Source: a virus. Taken from it: a stretch of 47,647 nucleotides of DNA. Within the stretch, counting starts at the first letter, position 1, and every line of letters starts with the position of its first letter. Shown one piece after another: positions 24,758 through 33,608 of the stretch. The translations under genes were made by a program, and so were the position numbers. The stretch is from the IMG/VR virus record IMGVR_UViG_3300042356_001764, positions 1 to 47,647 of that record; one strand, 5' to 3'. Below the pieces are notes generated by a model. It searched no databases, was not told the DNA's origin, and saw nothing but the letters and a program-made list of their open reading frames with translations.

Positions 24758-26087
24758 CTTGTCCTATCTCAGCTAAATAATTTAATGTCTTCTTTCTGTC
24801 ATAGAATCTAGCGTATGATAATGCTTGATATATAGTCATTGTTTGACCGCTTTTATATTCTCTCAGCTTGTCATTAAATAATCTAGCAATGCCTTTTCTT
24901 TGTTCATCTCTAGTTTGATTTATTGTTATCAAACCATCGAAAGGACGCAATTTACCTTTATCTTCTGATAGATTATATCTTGTAATAACAAAATCTGGGT
25001 CATTTAAACTTTTTGTATCTATTGAACTAGCTTGGGTTGCTGTATGAATCAAAACATTTTGTTCTACTGCTATGTCTTTCATTGACCTTGAAATGACTTG
25101 TTGTCTGTGCCTTTCTTCACTTGGAGAATATGTTTTACCATCACCTGAATTCAATAATTCAAGATAATCTATTATAACAACATCTATCCCACCATACATC
25201 TTCTTCATCTCAATTATCCCTTGTCTCACATCCATTATAGATTTTGAACCAAATTTCTCGAAACAGTCAATGTATACTTCACCTCTGAGTTTCTTTGTCA
25301 ATATTTGACAAGATTTGAACCTCTTTATGTCCATATTACCCATCTTCATGTCATTATACATAACTCCTGTCCAAGCAGAATCATATCTGTCTAAACATTG
25401 TTTTCTGGTTCCTTCTGCTTGAAAATGGGCTACTTTCAAATCTCGTCTAGCTGAAGCAATTCCTAAATGAATCAATAATTGACTCTTGCCAACTCCTGAA
25501 TCACCCAACCATAAAACTATCTCACCTTTCTCGAATCCACCTTGTAAATAATTATCCAACTCATCTATCGCTGTTGGGATTTTTTCTGGTTCAGCTGCTC
25601 TGGTTGCTCTATCGTTTTGTCTTACTTCAAAATTACTGAATAATGATTCATAAAAATTGTTAAGAATCTTGAAATTTGCTATCTCATCTGCCTTCGACTT
25701 CACCAAATTGAATGCTTGCTCTTTGTCACCTTTGTTGAACATGCCAGCACTATTTTCGAGTAGCTCAATATATCTTTTGTCTTTTATGAATTTTTCATAA
25801 TTCAACAATAATATTTCATAATCCTCTACATCGGTATCTATGATTTCAGCTAATACATCCAAACAAGCCTCATCTTTATGGAACTGGTTTTTGATTACAC
25901 CTATTGTTATAGGCTTCCCACTTGAAAGTTTGTACTGTCTTTGAATAGCATTCCAAACTTTCTTGTTTGATTCATCTGCTATGTAATTGGACTGTAGGAA
26001 AGGTTGTATTGTTTGAAAAAAGTTTCTGCTCTGTATACAAGCCTTGAATATTTCAACTAATATGTATTTTGATAAATCTTCTTTCAT
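24744..26087 (-). CDS. Replicative DNA helicase (DnaB / T4 gp41 family)
   Basis: 447 residues. A short N-terminal helical domain (about 1-135) is followed by the RecA-like motor with Walker A GDSGVGKS (195-202), Walker B VVIIDYLELL, the H3-type QVISRSMKDIAVEQNVLIHTATQ region with Gln as sensor, and the NQTRDEQRKG arginine-finger area. It unwinds the parental duplex 5'-3' as a hexamer and partners the primase encoded immediately downstream. The ATG at 26087 is followed upstream by 151 gene-free bases that hold a long palindrome (see 26131-26225). Confidence 0.92.
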   Translation of the reverse strand: MKEDLSKYILVEIFKACIQSRNFFQTIQPFLQSNYIADESNKKVWNAIQRQYKLSSGKPITIGVIKNQFHKDEACLDVLAEIIDTDVEDYEILLLNYEKFIKDKRYIELLENSAGMFNKGDKEQAFNLVKSKADEIANFKILNNFYESLFSNFEVRQNDRATRAAEPEKIPTAIDELDNYLQGGFEKGEIVLWLGDSGVGKSQLLIHLGIASARRDLKVAHFQAEGTRKQCLDRYDSAWTGVMYNDMKMGNMDIKRFKSCQILTKKLRGEVYIDCFEKFGSKSIMDVRQGIIEMKKMYGGIDVVIIDYLELLNSGDGKTYSPSEERHRQQVISRSMKDIAVEQNVLIHTATQASSIDTKSLNDPDFVITRYNLSEDKGKLRPFDGLITINQTRDEQRKGIARLFNDKLREYKSGQTMTIYQALSYARFYDRKKTLNYLAEIGQDDNN

Positions 26088-26130
26088 TTTTAAATTTGTT
26101 TAAGCCAACCCACAAAAAAATAAAACTATC

Positions 26131-26225
26131 CTATAACACGGGTTTGGCAAAATGCCACCAGATAGTTTGTGCCTAAATTTAAAGTTCGTGCAAGGCGGCA
26201 CTCCGCCAAGCCCGAAAACGTTATG
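26131..26225. repeat. Long imperfect palindrome, integron attC-like
   Basis: Between the helicase and the next upstream gene lies a GC-richer island in an otherwise AT-rich genome. ATAAC (26133-26137) pairs with GTTAT (26220-26224). CGGGTTTGGC (26139-26148) pairs with GCCAAGCCCG (26205-26214) with one G-T wobble. TGCC (26153-26156) pairs with GGCA (26197-26200) around a loop of about 40 bases. An AAC/GTT outer box, a short spacer with unpaired bases, an inner GC box and a variable centre are the architecture of attC recombination sites. I also cannot exclude a MITE-like repeat or an RNA structure. Nothing codes here. Confidence 0.6.
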
Positions 26226-26238
26226 TTTAATTAAAAAT

Positions 26239-26832
26239 TCATTGAATCCCTCTTAACTTTGCTAGATGAGGTATGTTTAATACCAACATCTCTTTACATT
26301 CCCTAGAATGATTGCATATTATGCAACTTGAACTCTTATTTGTGTACAAAGATGTGTTAGACACACACCATGGAAAACCAGTATTTTTATTCAAATATCT
26401 GGCTCTTTCTACTTCCTCAACTTGATTCAAACTCGTCAACATTCTTGAGTAATCTTCTTTGTTGATTTGTTTTATTACCTCATTCTTATTACTTACTTCA
26501 TTCTTAACTCTGTTAGAGTATTTGAAAAATTCGTCAGTTGACTCCCATCTTGTTATTGCTTTCTTACCAAAACACCAAGATATTGGAACATAACCTTTGA
26601 TTCTCATTGTATTGAGCCTCACCCAATACTTGAATTGATAGTTTGTGTAGCTTGTTATAAAGTCAAAATCTACTCTACCTTTAAATTTCTGTTCACAGTA
26701 TTCAATAAACTTATCTAAACACTTTTTTTCGTTGACAGTAAGAGACAGTGTGAAACTGTCAATCAATGTGTATTTTCTGATTAGATTCTCGTAAGTTATG
26801 CAAGATAATCTAAACAATTCCAAAGAATTCAT
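26239..26832 (-). CDS. Hypothetical protein with Cys-rich C-terminus
   Basis: Start taken at the ATG at 26832 (MNSLELFRLSCITYEN; 197 residues), since the earlier ATG at 26895 would overlap the upstream gene by 86 bases. Mostly helical, basic and aromatic, with IKGYVPISWCFGKKAITRW in the middle. The C-terminal part has WC, then CIICNHSREC, giving at least four clustered cysteines that could bind Zn or an Fe-S cluster. Lying between UvsW and the replicative helicase it could be a helicase loader or replication adaptor, but it does not resemble T4 gp59. Confidence 0.6.
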   Translation of the reverse strand: MNSLELFRLSCITYENLIRKYTLIDSFTLSLTVNEKKCLDKFIEYCEQKFKGRVDFDFITSYTNYQFKYWVRLNTMRIKGYVPISWCFGKKAITRWESTDEFFKYSNRVKNEVSNKNEVIKQINKEDYSRMLTSLNQVEEVERARYLNKNTGFPWCVSNTSLYTNKSSSCIICNHSRECKEMLVLNIPHLAKLRGIQ

Positions 26833-27049
26833 CGTGTTCTTTCTTATCTTTGAATTCGTAGAAAAACAAAACAACCATTTCTTCAAAATCTCCAATGTCG
26901 TTAGTTATCTCTCTTTTCACGTCTGAAAGGGGTGGTACACGATTTGAATTACAAAGTCCTATGTGCTTTGTTGTACTGTCAGAACCCTTTTTACATAACA
27001 ATGTGTACAGAAAATATCTGTAATCAATTAAACTTCTAACCTCTGTCAT
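26810..27049 (-). CDS. Small hypothetical protein
   Basis: 79 residues starting MTEVRSLIDYRYFLYTLLCK, ending in an acidic helical stretch (FYEFKDKKEHDEFFGIV). It overlaps UvsW by 14 bases upstream and the following gene by 23 bases downstream, so it is part of the same translational unit. No motif recognised; a small adaptor is possible. Confidence 0.5.
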   Translation of the reverse strand: MTEVRSLIDYRYFLYTLLCKKGSDSTTKHIGLCNSNRVPPLSDVKREITNDIGDFEEMVVLFFYEFKDKKEHDEFFGIV

Positions 27050-28604
27050 AATCTTCTAAATATTGTCTTAAATCGTCAAAATATTGTCCTAAATCTACGT
27101 CACCATTCTCATCGATATTGAGATAGATAACATCTATATTCTCCATACCACTAAACTTTTCGTAAACCTTGATTCTATTTAAACCATGCTCACTTAAATA
27201 ATTTTCTGATATGTCTATCAAATCAATTATCAATGCGTTTTTCTTATCGTTGGTAACACCCAACACCCTTCCCTTACGCTGTATAATAAGATTGTCTTCA
27301 TAACCACCATCTATATTAAACACAACTTCAACTTCAGGTAACGTGACACCCTTCTTGTAGATGTCTGAAGCTAGTAGGATTTTACCAACTCCATTTAAGA
27401 ATTTTTTCTTTGCTTCCAGTCTCTCGGTTGAGTGTGAATCACCGCTTATGAATTTATCACCACTCAATGTTGCTATCTTGTAACCGTGTTTTTTGCTGCT
27501 GAATAATCCTAGTGTTTTGAACTTCAAATTTCGTAACAACGCAAGTGTTATTAAAACAACTTGGTCACGCTTATTGTTTGAAAACATAAGCTTGTCACTA
27601 TAAAAAAAGTATTTGTTTTTTGATAATTTGACTTCTGATTCTAATTCTGCTTTTTTGCGTTGATTGACCTTGTGTTCGTAAATCAAAAGCAATGTTTTTT
27701 CTTTTGCTAAAATACCTCTCTCTTTCATCAAATCAGAATCAACCTCAAAACTGATTCCACCAAAAAATGCTTTTCTCTTGATATTGTTTATCAAATCTAA
27801 GCCACCTGACTCATCCTCATCTTTTGAATATGGGGTAGCTGATAATCCCAATAACCAATAAATATTTCTAAAATGTTTGAATAAATTGTATCTTTCTTCA
27901 CTGTTGAGTGAATCGTGAATCTCATCTATCACCACAAAATTGATTCTAGAAAGGTGTTTTTGAATTTCTTTCTTTCTTGATAATTTTGTTTTACTTGTTC
28001 TTTTGCTGAAAATGCTTTGTAAAGTCTGTATTGTGGCTACGGTGTTTTGTTTAAAAATAACCTTTTCGCCTTTTATCTGACCAATTTCTGCTTTTGGGAT
28101 TTTGAGAAAATCAGAAATATCTTTGATTGCTTGATGAAACAAATCCTCACCGTCAACAATAAACAATGTGATTGAATCTTTATACTGTTGATTAACAAGT
28201 CTTAAACATTCTGAAGCAAAGTATGTTTTTCCTGTTCTTGTTGGAAATTTCACAATCCCAGATTCATCTTTGAAGAATTGAACTACGCCTTCGACTTGAT
28301 GTTGATAAAGTGATTCTGTAAGGTTTGATGTGTTGATTTTGTGAAATTGTTTGTCAAAATCAATTTTTTTGTACTTGACGTCTTGTTCCTCTAAGGCATC
28401 TATAACAAAAGAAACCAAGCCAATTTTGATTAGCTTGGTTTTCTTGTCATAGAATCTTATTTTGCCGTCCCAATAACCACCCTGGAATGCTGATGTGAAT
28501 TCTGCGTTTGGAAAATCAAATGTCAAACAATCTCTTAAAATCTTTTCTGAGTAATTATTTCCATCATAAGAGACTTGAAATTGATTTATCTTTTTGAATA
28601 TCAT
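27036..28604 (-). CDS. uvsW: UvsW-like superfamily 2 DNA helicase
   Basis: 522 residues. Motif I PTRTGKT (121-127), motif II DEIH (227-230), motif III SATP (255-258), and C-terminal motif VI QRKGRVLG give a complete SF2 helicase with two RecA lobes. The N-terminal roughly 100 residues with WDGKIRFYDKKT match the UvsW substrate-binding domain. T4 UvsW (587 residues) remodels recombination intermediates and unwinds R-loops to switch from origin-dependent to recombination-dependent replication. It starts a new unit after the virion genes, with a candidate promoter about 50 bases upstream. Confidence 0.9.
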   Translation of the reverse strand: MIFKKINQFQVSYDGNNYSEKILRDCLTFDFPNAEFTSAFQGGYWDGKIRFYDKKTKLIKIGLVSFVIDALEEQDVKYKKIDFDKQFHKINTSNLTESLYQHQVEGVVQFFKDESGIVKFPTRTGKTYFASECLRLVNQQYKDSITLFIVDGEDLFHQAIKDISDFLKIPKAEIGQIKGEKVIFKQNTVATIQTLQSIFSKRTSKTKLSRKKEIQKHLSRINFVVIDEIHDSLNSEERYNLFKHFRNIYWLLGLSATPYSKDEDESGGLDLINNIKRKAFFGGISFEVDSDLMKERGILAKEKTLLLIYEHKVNQRKKAELESEVKLSKNKYFFYSDKLMFSNNKRDQVVLITLALLRNLKFKTLGLFSSKKHGYKIATLSGDKFISGDSHSTERLEAKKKFLNGVGKILLASDIYKKGVTLPEVEVVFNIDGGYEDNLIIQRKGRVLGVTNDKKNALIIDLIDISENYLSEHGLNRIKVYEKFSGMENIDVIYLNIDENGDVDLGQYFDDLRQYLEDYDRG

Positions 28605-28653
28605 TTGATTTTACTATTCTCTTATTTCACTTTCCACTCATATACTTCATAAA

Positions 28654-28661
28654 CAAAAGTA
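28654..28661 (-). promoter_or_regulatory. Candidate Bacteroidetes-type promoter -7 box upstream of uvsW
   Basis: TACTTTTG on the minus strand fits the Bacteroidetes primary-sigma -7 consensus TAnnTTTG. A T-rich tract (TTTT) lies about 21 bases further upstream where the -33 TTTG is expected. It is 50 bases from the uvsW ATG, in the only sizeable gap between the virion genes and the replication operon. An AT-only hairpin (ATATTTT/AAAATAT) followed by GTTTGTTTTTG between 28690 and 28726 may end the virion transcript weakly. Confidence 0.4.
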
Positions 28662-28726
28662 TTATGTTAAACTTTGTTAGTTAAAAAATCAAAGCGCAAA
28701 AACAAACATATTTTTAAAATATTTTT

Positions 28727-29530
28727 TTAAGTGTAGGAAACACACAACTCTAAATTTTCTTTCTTATTTTGAGTTTTTGATAACTGCTCTATTAACCCAT
28801 CATCAGATGAAATTGATTGAGCTGGTATCGTCCTTTGTAACCATATTCCTATACACTCTTCATTTTTTAAAGTTTCAACTAATGTGACTCTATTGTCACT
28901 ACCAAAATTAAAATTATCAGCTGTCATAACAACAGAACCATTTGTTTGATATATGAATGATTCTGTAAATGTTCCTACTTGATTTCTCTTCAACACAAAT
29001 TCACTATCTGAGACTTTCGTTGCAAAGAAAGTTGCATCTTCTGATGCTTCAACTATCTGGTCAATTAATGATGATATATTTGTTGATTCAGCTACTATAT
29101 TAATAGTTCCTTGAATAACAATTTGTTCACCGATTGTTGGTAGTGATAATACCTTTACAGTAGTTTTTGCTCTTGCAGATAATGCTTTTGCGAATATAGC
29201 GTCAAATGGAGAGTCAGATGAATTTTGTATTTTTTCAATCTTATTGTTATCAACAGCTTCAACAGCAGCAACTTTGAATGTTGCTATATTATTGTCGTCA
29301 TAAATATAATAAAGTTGTACATTAGAAACATCTTGACCGCTTGTGTTTTTTAGAAACACAGCTTTGTTATCAACTCTACCATTGAATTTAGCTGTTTCAC
29401 TAATCAAGTCGAAAAGAAAATCAACTCTACCGTTAGGTAGTTTTGTTGAAGATTTGTATCCACCTAGTGAATTTTCACCAGAAGTTTGATGAAAATCTGT
29501 TGACTGCGCTCCTGATAAGAATAGTTCCAT
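28727..29530 (-). CDS. Putative virion or tail-fibre accessory protein
   Basis: 267 residues, low in Cys, rich in Ser, Asn, Thr and Val with beta-strand alternation, typical of phage structural proteins. No family recognised. The N-terminus MELFLSGAQSTDFHQTSGEN and repeated strand-loop patterns (VFLKNTSGQDVSNVQLYYIY) suggest a beta-rich receptor or fibre component. It is the last gene of the adhesion module, seven bases after the poly-Thr protein gene, so a virion role is inferred from context. Confidence 0.55.
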   Translation of the reverse strand: MELFLSGAQSTDFHQTSGENSLGGYKSSTKLPNGRVDFLFDLISETAKFNGRVDNKAVFLKNTSGQDVSNVQLYYIYDDNNIATFKVAAVEAVDNNKIEKIQNSSDSPFDAIFAKALSARAKTTVKVLSLPTIGEQIVIQGTINIVAESTNISSLIDQIVEASEDATFFATKVSDSEFVLKRNQVGTFTESFIYQTNGSVVMTADNFNFGSDNRVTLVETLKNEECIGIWLQRTIPAQSISSDDGLIEQLSKTQNKKENLELCVSYT

Positions 29531-29536
29531 AGTTTA

Positions 29537-30382
29537 TTATATTGTTATTGTGTTACTAGAATCAACCCAATTAGACCATATATTAGTTATGTTATTCTTC
29601 AAACGGAATGATAATTTGTAAACACCTGAACCGAAATTAACATAATTTATGAATCCTATTGCTACATTTTGCGGAATCAATTCATTATTCTTATACCATC
29701 TGTATTCATAAGTTAATAAACTAGAATTATTTGTTGGTATAGACCAAGTACCAATACTATTGACAATTATTGTGTTTTCTGATGTAAGTTTAAAAATAAC
29801 TGGTTGTATTATATTGACTGGTGCGCTAATTACTGTTGTAGTTGTTGTGGTGGTTGTGGTGGTTGAAGTTGTAGTTGTTGTGGTGGTTGTAGTGGTTGTT
29901 GTAGTTGTGGTTGTCGAAGTTGTAGTTGTTGTTGTGGTGGTTGTGGTTGTTATATTAGTATCTTTCACAAAGACAATTATCACCAAATTAGCCACAGCAT
30001 CTTGAGGTACTATAATTCCTTTGATTTTATAATCAAGATTGAAAGATTCAACATTCAATGCGCTGAACTGTGAAAATAACCCTAATGAATCTTCATTAAG
30101 ATTATTAATCAATTCAAACTTCAAAGGAACGTTATTTGTTCCATCAAAATATGATAAATTAATGTCTATTCCCACAATCTCGCTTAATGATACGTTTGGT
30201 GGCAACAATTCAATAAAACTCTTCTCAAAGGGATTGTCTTTAACCAATTCAAACACAAAGGTTTGAACTTGATTATTAACTAAATTAGATTCTGAACCTT
30301 TGATTAAAGATTGAAATCTACTTTCAACAGAATTTAAATCATCTGTAATGGTTATTGTTTTTGATATTGATATATTCTTCAT
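29537..30382 (-). CDS. Poly-Thr linker protein with C-terminal Ig-like domain (fibre candidate)
   Basis: 281 residues: an N-terminal beta-rich domain (1-143), then 39 residues of Thr broken only by two Ser (145-183: 11 Thr, Ser, 16 Thr, Ser, 10 Thr), then a C-terminal domain with TYEYRWYKNNELIPQ and GVYKLSFRLKNNI strands typical of Ig/PKD-like folds. The architecture (anchor, mucin-like stalk, beta-sandwich head) suits an exposed fibre or receptor-contact protein. Thr tracts of this kind are classical O-glycosylation substrates; two glycosyltransferase-like genes lie about 3 kb upstream in the same unit. Function inferred. Confidence 0.7.
   Translation of the reverse strand: MKNISISKTITITDDLNSVESRFQSLIKGSESNLVNNQVQTFVFELVKDNPFEKSFIELLPPNVSLSEIVGIDINLSYFDGTNNVPLKFELINNLNEDSLGLFSQFSALNVESFNLDYKIKGIIVPQDAVANLVIIVFVKDTNITTTTTTTTTTTSTTTTTTTTTTTTTTTTSTTTTTTTTTTVISAPVNIIQPVIFKLTSENTIIVNSIGTWSIPTNNSSLLTYEYRWYKNNELIPQNVAIGFINYVNFGSGVYKLSFRLKNNITNIWSNWVDSSNTITI
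29834..29950 (-). repeat. Thr-codon repeat tract
   Basis: Thirty-nine consecutive codons, 37 ACN and two Ser. ACA, ACC and ACT are shuffled rather than identical. A 17-base core (ACAACAACTACAACTTC) recurs at a distance of 51 bases around the two Ser codons, which shows a past tandem duplication inside the tract. On the other strand it produces a spurious poly-Val frame. Confidence 0.9.
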
Positions 30383-30385
30383 TCC

Positions 30386-32659
30386 TTAAATATTTGAATA
30401 ATTTGTTAGTATATATATTGTTGTTTGAGTTGAAGAAAACGATGTCAAATTAGCAATGTATCTCATAGTACCATCGCTGTATATTGTCAAATTTGTGAAT
30501 ATAAACCCAACACCATTCCCAAACAATGCTATTGGAATGTTAATTTCACTAAATGGTCTGAAACCCACTGGCAATGTGGCGAAATTTTCTGCAACTAAAC
30601 CACTCGCCGTTATCACTTTAGTCAAACTCCCCTCAATCCAAATTCTACCATTATCTCTCCTAACTTTCAATCCTTCAGCTGTTGAACTCCAACCGTTTAT
30701 TAGTGTGGCTAATTGATTATTCCAGTCTGTATCAGCGTAATTTGGTTTTAATCTATCTATTATCCAATAATCAGAACCTTCTCTTGTCATCGTTATATCA
30801 AATATAACAAATGGCGCCAGTTGAACTTCTGAAAATTCAGCAATTATAGTTCCAGATTCAGAACCTAGTTTGAATTGAACTTTTTTACCATCAAAATCAA
30901 GGAAATTTGTACTCATTCTTACTTGGAAGTTGATTCTTGGTAAGAATAATGAGTTTGAGCTAGGTAAGACAAAAATAAGATTATCTGATAATGATTGATT
31001 GTTGTTATTAATTGTTACTCTATCAGAAACGGTAAGTGGGTTCAAATAAATTATGGGATTTGAATTAGTAAGTATTATAGTTTCAAATCCTATCTTCTGT
31101 CCTAGTGATACAGAATTTGGATTCTTGACCAATACAACTTTACTAGAATTAATTGTCCTAGTTTTTGTATTGTCAACTAGATTACCGTTGGTATCGAAAG
31201 CCTCTTCAGTATAGTAAATATTGGAATCTTCAATCTGATAATAATCAGAATATGCTGAATTATTCTTCAGTCTAAATTTAATTGTATATGTATTTGCCGC
31301 CTCTGAACCTTCAAATTTTATCCATGGTTCAACAGATAATAGCAATTTTCCAGAACAATCTAATATTGGAAATTCTACAGAACCGTTTTTATTTGGTTTT
31401 TCTGGTATCGGAATCGTTAATGGGAATGTTATTGGAGCATTACCACTTAATGATTCATAAAATATCTCTATCGAATCAGCATCTGGCGTAACTCTAACCT
31501 CTGATGCGTTTACAAAGTTAGACATATCTAACTTCTCTAAGATTATTTCATGTGTTGAACCAACTTGCGTGCTTGAAATTATCTTAGAATACTGTCCATT
31601 ATTCCAATAAAATCTACAACCTACAAAAGCATTGGTTGCTAGATTGGTAACGCTCTTAAACCAACCACCAGAACCAGCGTTGAATGTTATTTTATTTAAA
31701 GTTGAATTTACAGAATAAGATTTGCTTCTGAACCCCCAGCCAATCAAAACCTCGTTTCTATCTCTAATGTCACCAAACGGTAAATGTTTTACAGATTCAA
31801 CACCTAATAATTTTTTTTGTAACGAAAAATTATTTAATGATTGAATTTTTGCGATGCTATATGAAGATTGAGTTTTATAAATATCATTTCTCTTGTCTTC
31901 TATTATCAATTCGTTTGGTGACGAACCTCTCCACACTCTCGCTATATATATGTCTGAACTTTCCAATTTAACAGGCTCAACATCAGTTGTTGTTTCTACT
32001 ACATAATAAGGGTCAGGACTATTAGTCGGTAGTCCATTTAATTGACAAGAATCATATTCGTATATGTCTTTATCTTGACTAGGAACAACATATCCTGGAG
32101 TAAATGAGCCTACTACAACATATTTCAAACCACTTTCAGCAACCAAAACGTTTGACGGTACTGCCAAGGTTAAATTATTGTCATCAATTATTTGAGAAAT
32201 CTCATATTCTTGATTATTGGAAGAGTTGATAAATTTAATTTTGGTTGGAAATTTACTTGTTTGTGTTCTTAGAACTTCTGTAAATTTTGTACCAACTCCA
32301 ACAACTTCACCAATAGTGTTTACTGATACAGTGCCAATTTCTCTATATTCTTTTCTTTGTCTAATAAAAATCCAAAATTTATTAGTTTGATTTGGAATAA
32401 GCAAATTATCAACATCTGAGTCGAGTTTTATTAAATTCAGATTTGAATCTATTGCTAAACCTGATTTGATTTTTATCGTATTTGCCGAAGAACCAGCAAC
32501 AACCTTAAAATCATCAAAAACTGAAAGTGAATCATTTTTCAATATCCCGAAAGATGCAGACTGTTTTGACAATATAGATTTGTCGAATATGAATTCTTTG
32601 AGTCTATTTAACTCTTCTTTTTCTAAGAATTGGTTTGCTCCTGTTTTTAAATTAGACAT
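30386..32659 (-). CDS. Large tail fibre / baseplate-attached adhesin candidate
   Basis: 757 residues, the second-largest virion candidate here, beta-rich with many Ser/Asn/Thr/Ile and no Cys clusters. The C-terminal part (RRDNGRIWIEGSLTKV, then LPVGFRPFSEINIPIAL, then LTIYSDGTMRYI) has the pattern of fibre-tip head domains (x-LPxGFRPx ... G-x-I-x-x-DG) seen at the ends of phage tail fibres. The N-terminal helical segment (FLEKEELNRLKEFIFDKSIL) could attach to the baseplate. It overlaps the GT-like gene upstream by eight bases. Receptor binding is inferred. Confidence 0.65.
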   Translation of the reverse strand: MSNLKTGANQFLEKEELNRLKEFIFDKSILSKQSASFGILKNDSLSVFDDFKVVAGSSANTIKIKSGLAIDSNLNLIKLDSDVDNLLIPNQTNKFWIFIRQRKEYREIGTVSVNTIGEVVGVGTKFTEVLRTQTSKFPTKIKFINSSNNQEYEISQIIDDNNLTLAVPSNVLVAESGLKYVVVGSFTPGYVVPSQDKDIYEYDSCQLNGLPTNSPDPYYVVETTTDVEPVKLESSDIYIARVWRGSSPNELIIEDKRNDIYKTQSSYSIAKIQSLNNFSLQKKLLGVESVKHLPFGDIRDRNEVLIGWGFRSKSYSVNSTLNKITFNAGSGGWFKSVTNLATNAFVGCRFYWNNGQYSKIISSTQVGSTHEIILEKLDMSNFVNASEVRVTPDADSIEIFYESLSGNAPITFPLTIPIPEKPNKNGSVEFPILDCSGKLLLSVEPWIKFEGSEAANTYTIKFRLKNNSAYSDYYQIEDSNIYYTEEAFDTNGNLVDNTKTRTINSSKVVLVKNPNSVSLGQKIGFETIILTNSNPIIYLNPLTVSDRVTINNNNQSLSDNLIFVLPSSNSLFLPRINFQVRMSTNFLDFDGKKVQFKLGSESGTIIAEFSEVQLAPFVIFDITMTREGSDYWIIDRLKPNYADTDWNNQLATLINGWSSTAEGLKVRRDNGRIWIEGSLTKVITASGLVAENFATLPVGFRPFSEINIPIALFGNGVGFIFTNLTIYSDGTMRYIANLTSFSSTQTTIYILTNYSNI

Positions 32660-33608
32660 AGTTTATGTTTTTTACTTTTAAGATTGCTTCTACGTACTTT
32701 ATAGTTGAAATGTCTGTTTTGATATTGCTAAAATCATCATTGAATGGGTGTCTTGCTTGATATTTTGATTTGTAGAATACACCAATAGAATTAGAATCAA
32801 CTCCAGCATTGTGGAATATTTTACAATTGTTATATTTCTCAATAGAATCATTTGGCCAGCAAAAATCCAACTCATTATGAACTATAGTGTTTTTACCATA
32901 AAACCAAAGATTCCATAAAACTCCCCACATATCAGCACACCATTTTTGTATTGGATTGTAATCCTTAATTTGTTCTGTAGATAATTTGTTTCTTTCTTCT
33001 ATCTCATATTTGAAGAAATATTCATACAAATTAACTGAATCTTTCTCAACTTTTCTCCAAAATTCAGAATCAACCTTATTAATCAAATATTGAGCACCAC
33101 CAGAATTTTTGTTGTTTTCAATAGCTAATTTAAAATCAACATTTGTTATTTCGGACATCTTACTCAAATGATGAGTAGATTTTTCTGAAATATAATCAGC
33201 GTTTATGTAAGAGTTTGTGTCACTTAAATAACAATTTGAGTCATCTAATAGCGAGAAATCTATTTTTTTTCTGAAGATTATATCACAGTCATGATAAAAT
33301 ATTATTTTGTTGTTCAACTCAGGGAATCTTGTATAATGTTTTGCTATTATGTGAGGTCTGATAGATGGAATGTAACCTTTATTGTCTTTCACCTCATTCT
33401 TGTAATAATGAATCCCAACTTTTGGGAATTTTTTTATCAAATTTTTGACTCCTTCTGAAACATTAAAATCTCTATAGGCAAACAACACATTTATTTGTTC
33501 AGGATTGATTCCAACTTCTAAAAAGTTGATAATCATAACCTCCACTTGCCAATGGAAGTAAGTTGTGTCAGGTTGTGCGCAAATGTAAACTATTTCTTGT
33601 TCTTTCAT
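32652..33608 (-). CDS. Glycosyltransferase-like protein (GT-A fold, DxD)
   Basis: 318 residues. IVYICAQPDTTYFHWQVEVM starts a Rossmann-like fold. IIFYHDCDIIF contains the DxD metal/UDP-sugar motif (107-109), preceded by SIRPHIIAKHY. A GGAQYLIN segment and WCADMWGVLWNLW follow, typical of acceptor and donor pocket loops in GT-A enzymes. Most likely it transfers a sugar from a nucleotide donor. It is encoded between two Thr-tract fibre candidates and partially overlaps its neighbours (four and eight bases), so it belongs to this unit. Substrate unknown; modification of the fibres or of host surface glycans are the main options. Confidence 0.65.
   Translation of the reverse strand: MKEQEIVYICAQPDTTYFHWQVEVMIINFLEVGINPEQINVLFAYRDFNVSEGVKNLIKKFPKVGIHYYKNEVKDNKGYIPSIRPHIIAKHYTRFPELNNKIIFYHDCDIIFRKKIDFSLLDDSNCYLSDTNSYINADYISEKSTHHLSKMSEITNVDFKLAIENNKNSGGAQYLINKVDSEFWRKVEKDSVNLYEYFFKYEIEERNKLSTEQIKDYNPIQKWCADMWGVLWNLWFYGKNTIVHNELDFCWPNDSIEKYNNCKIFHNAGVDSNSIGVFYKSKYQARHPFNDDFSNIKTDISTIKYVEAILKVKNINYV

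Noticed and set aside
29760-30005. Plus-strand frame giving a poly-Val protein
   Set aside because: It is the antisense of the poly-Thr tract; Val codons result from complementing ACN triplets, and the frame lies in a minus-strand gene with normal composition outside the tract.
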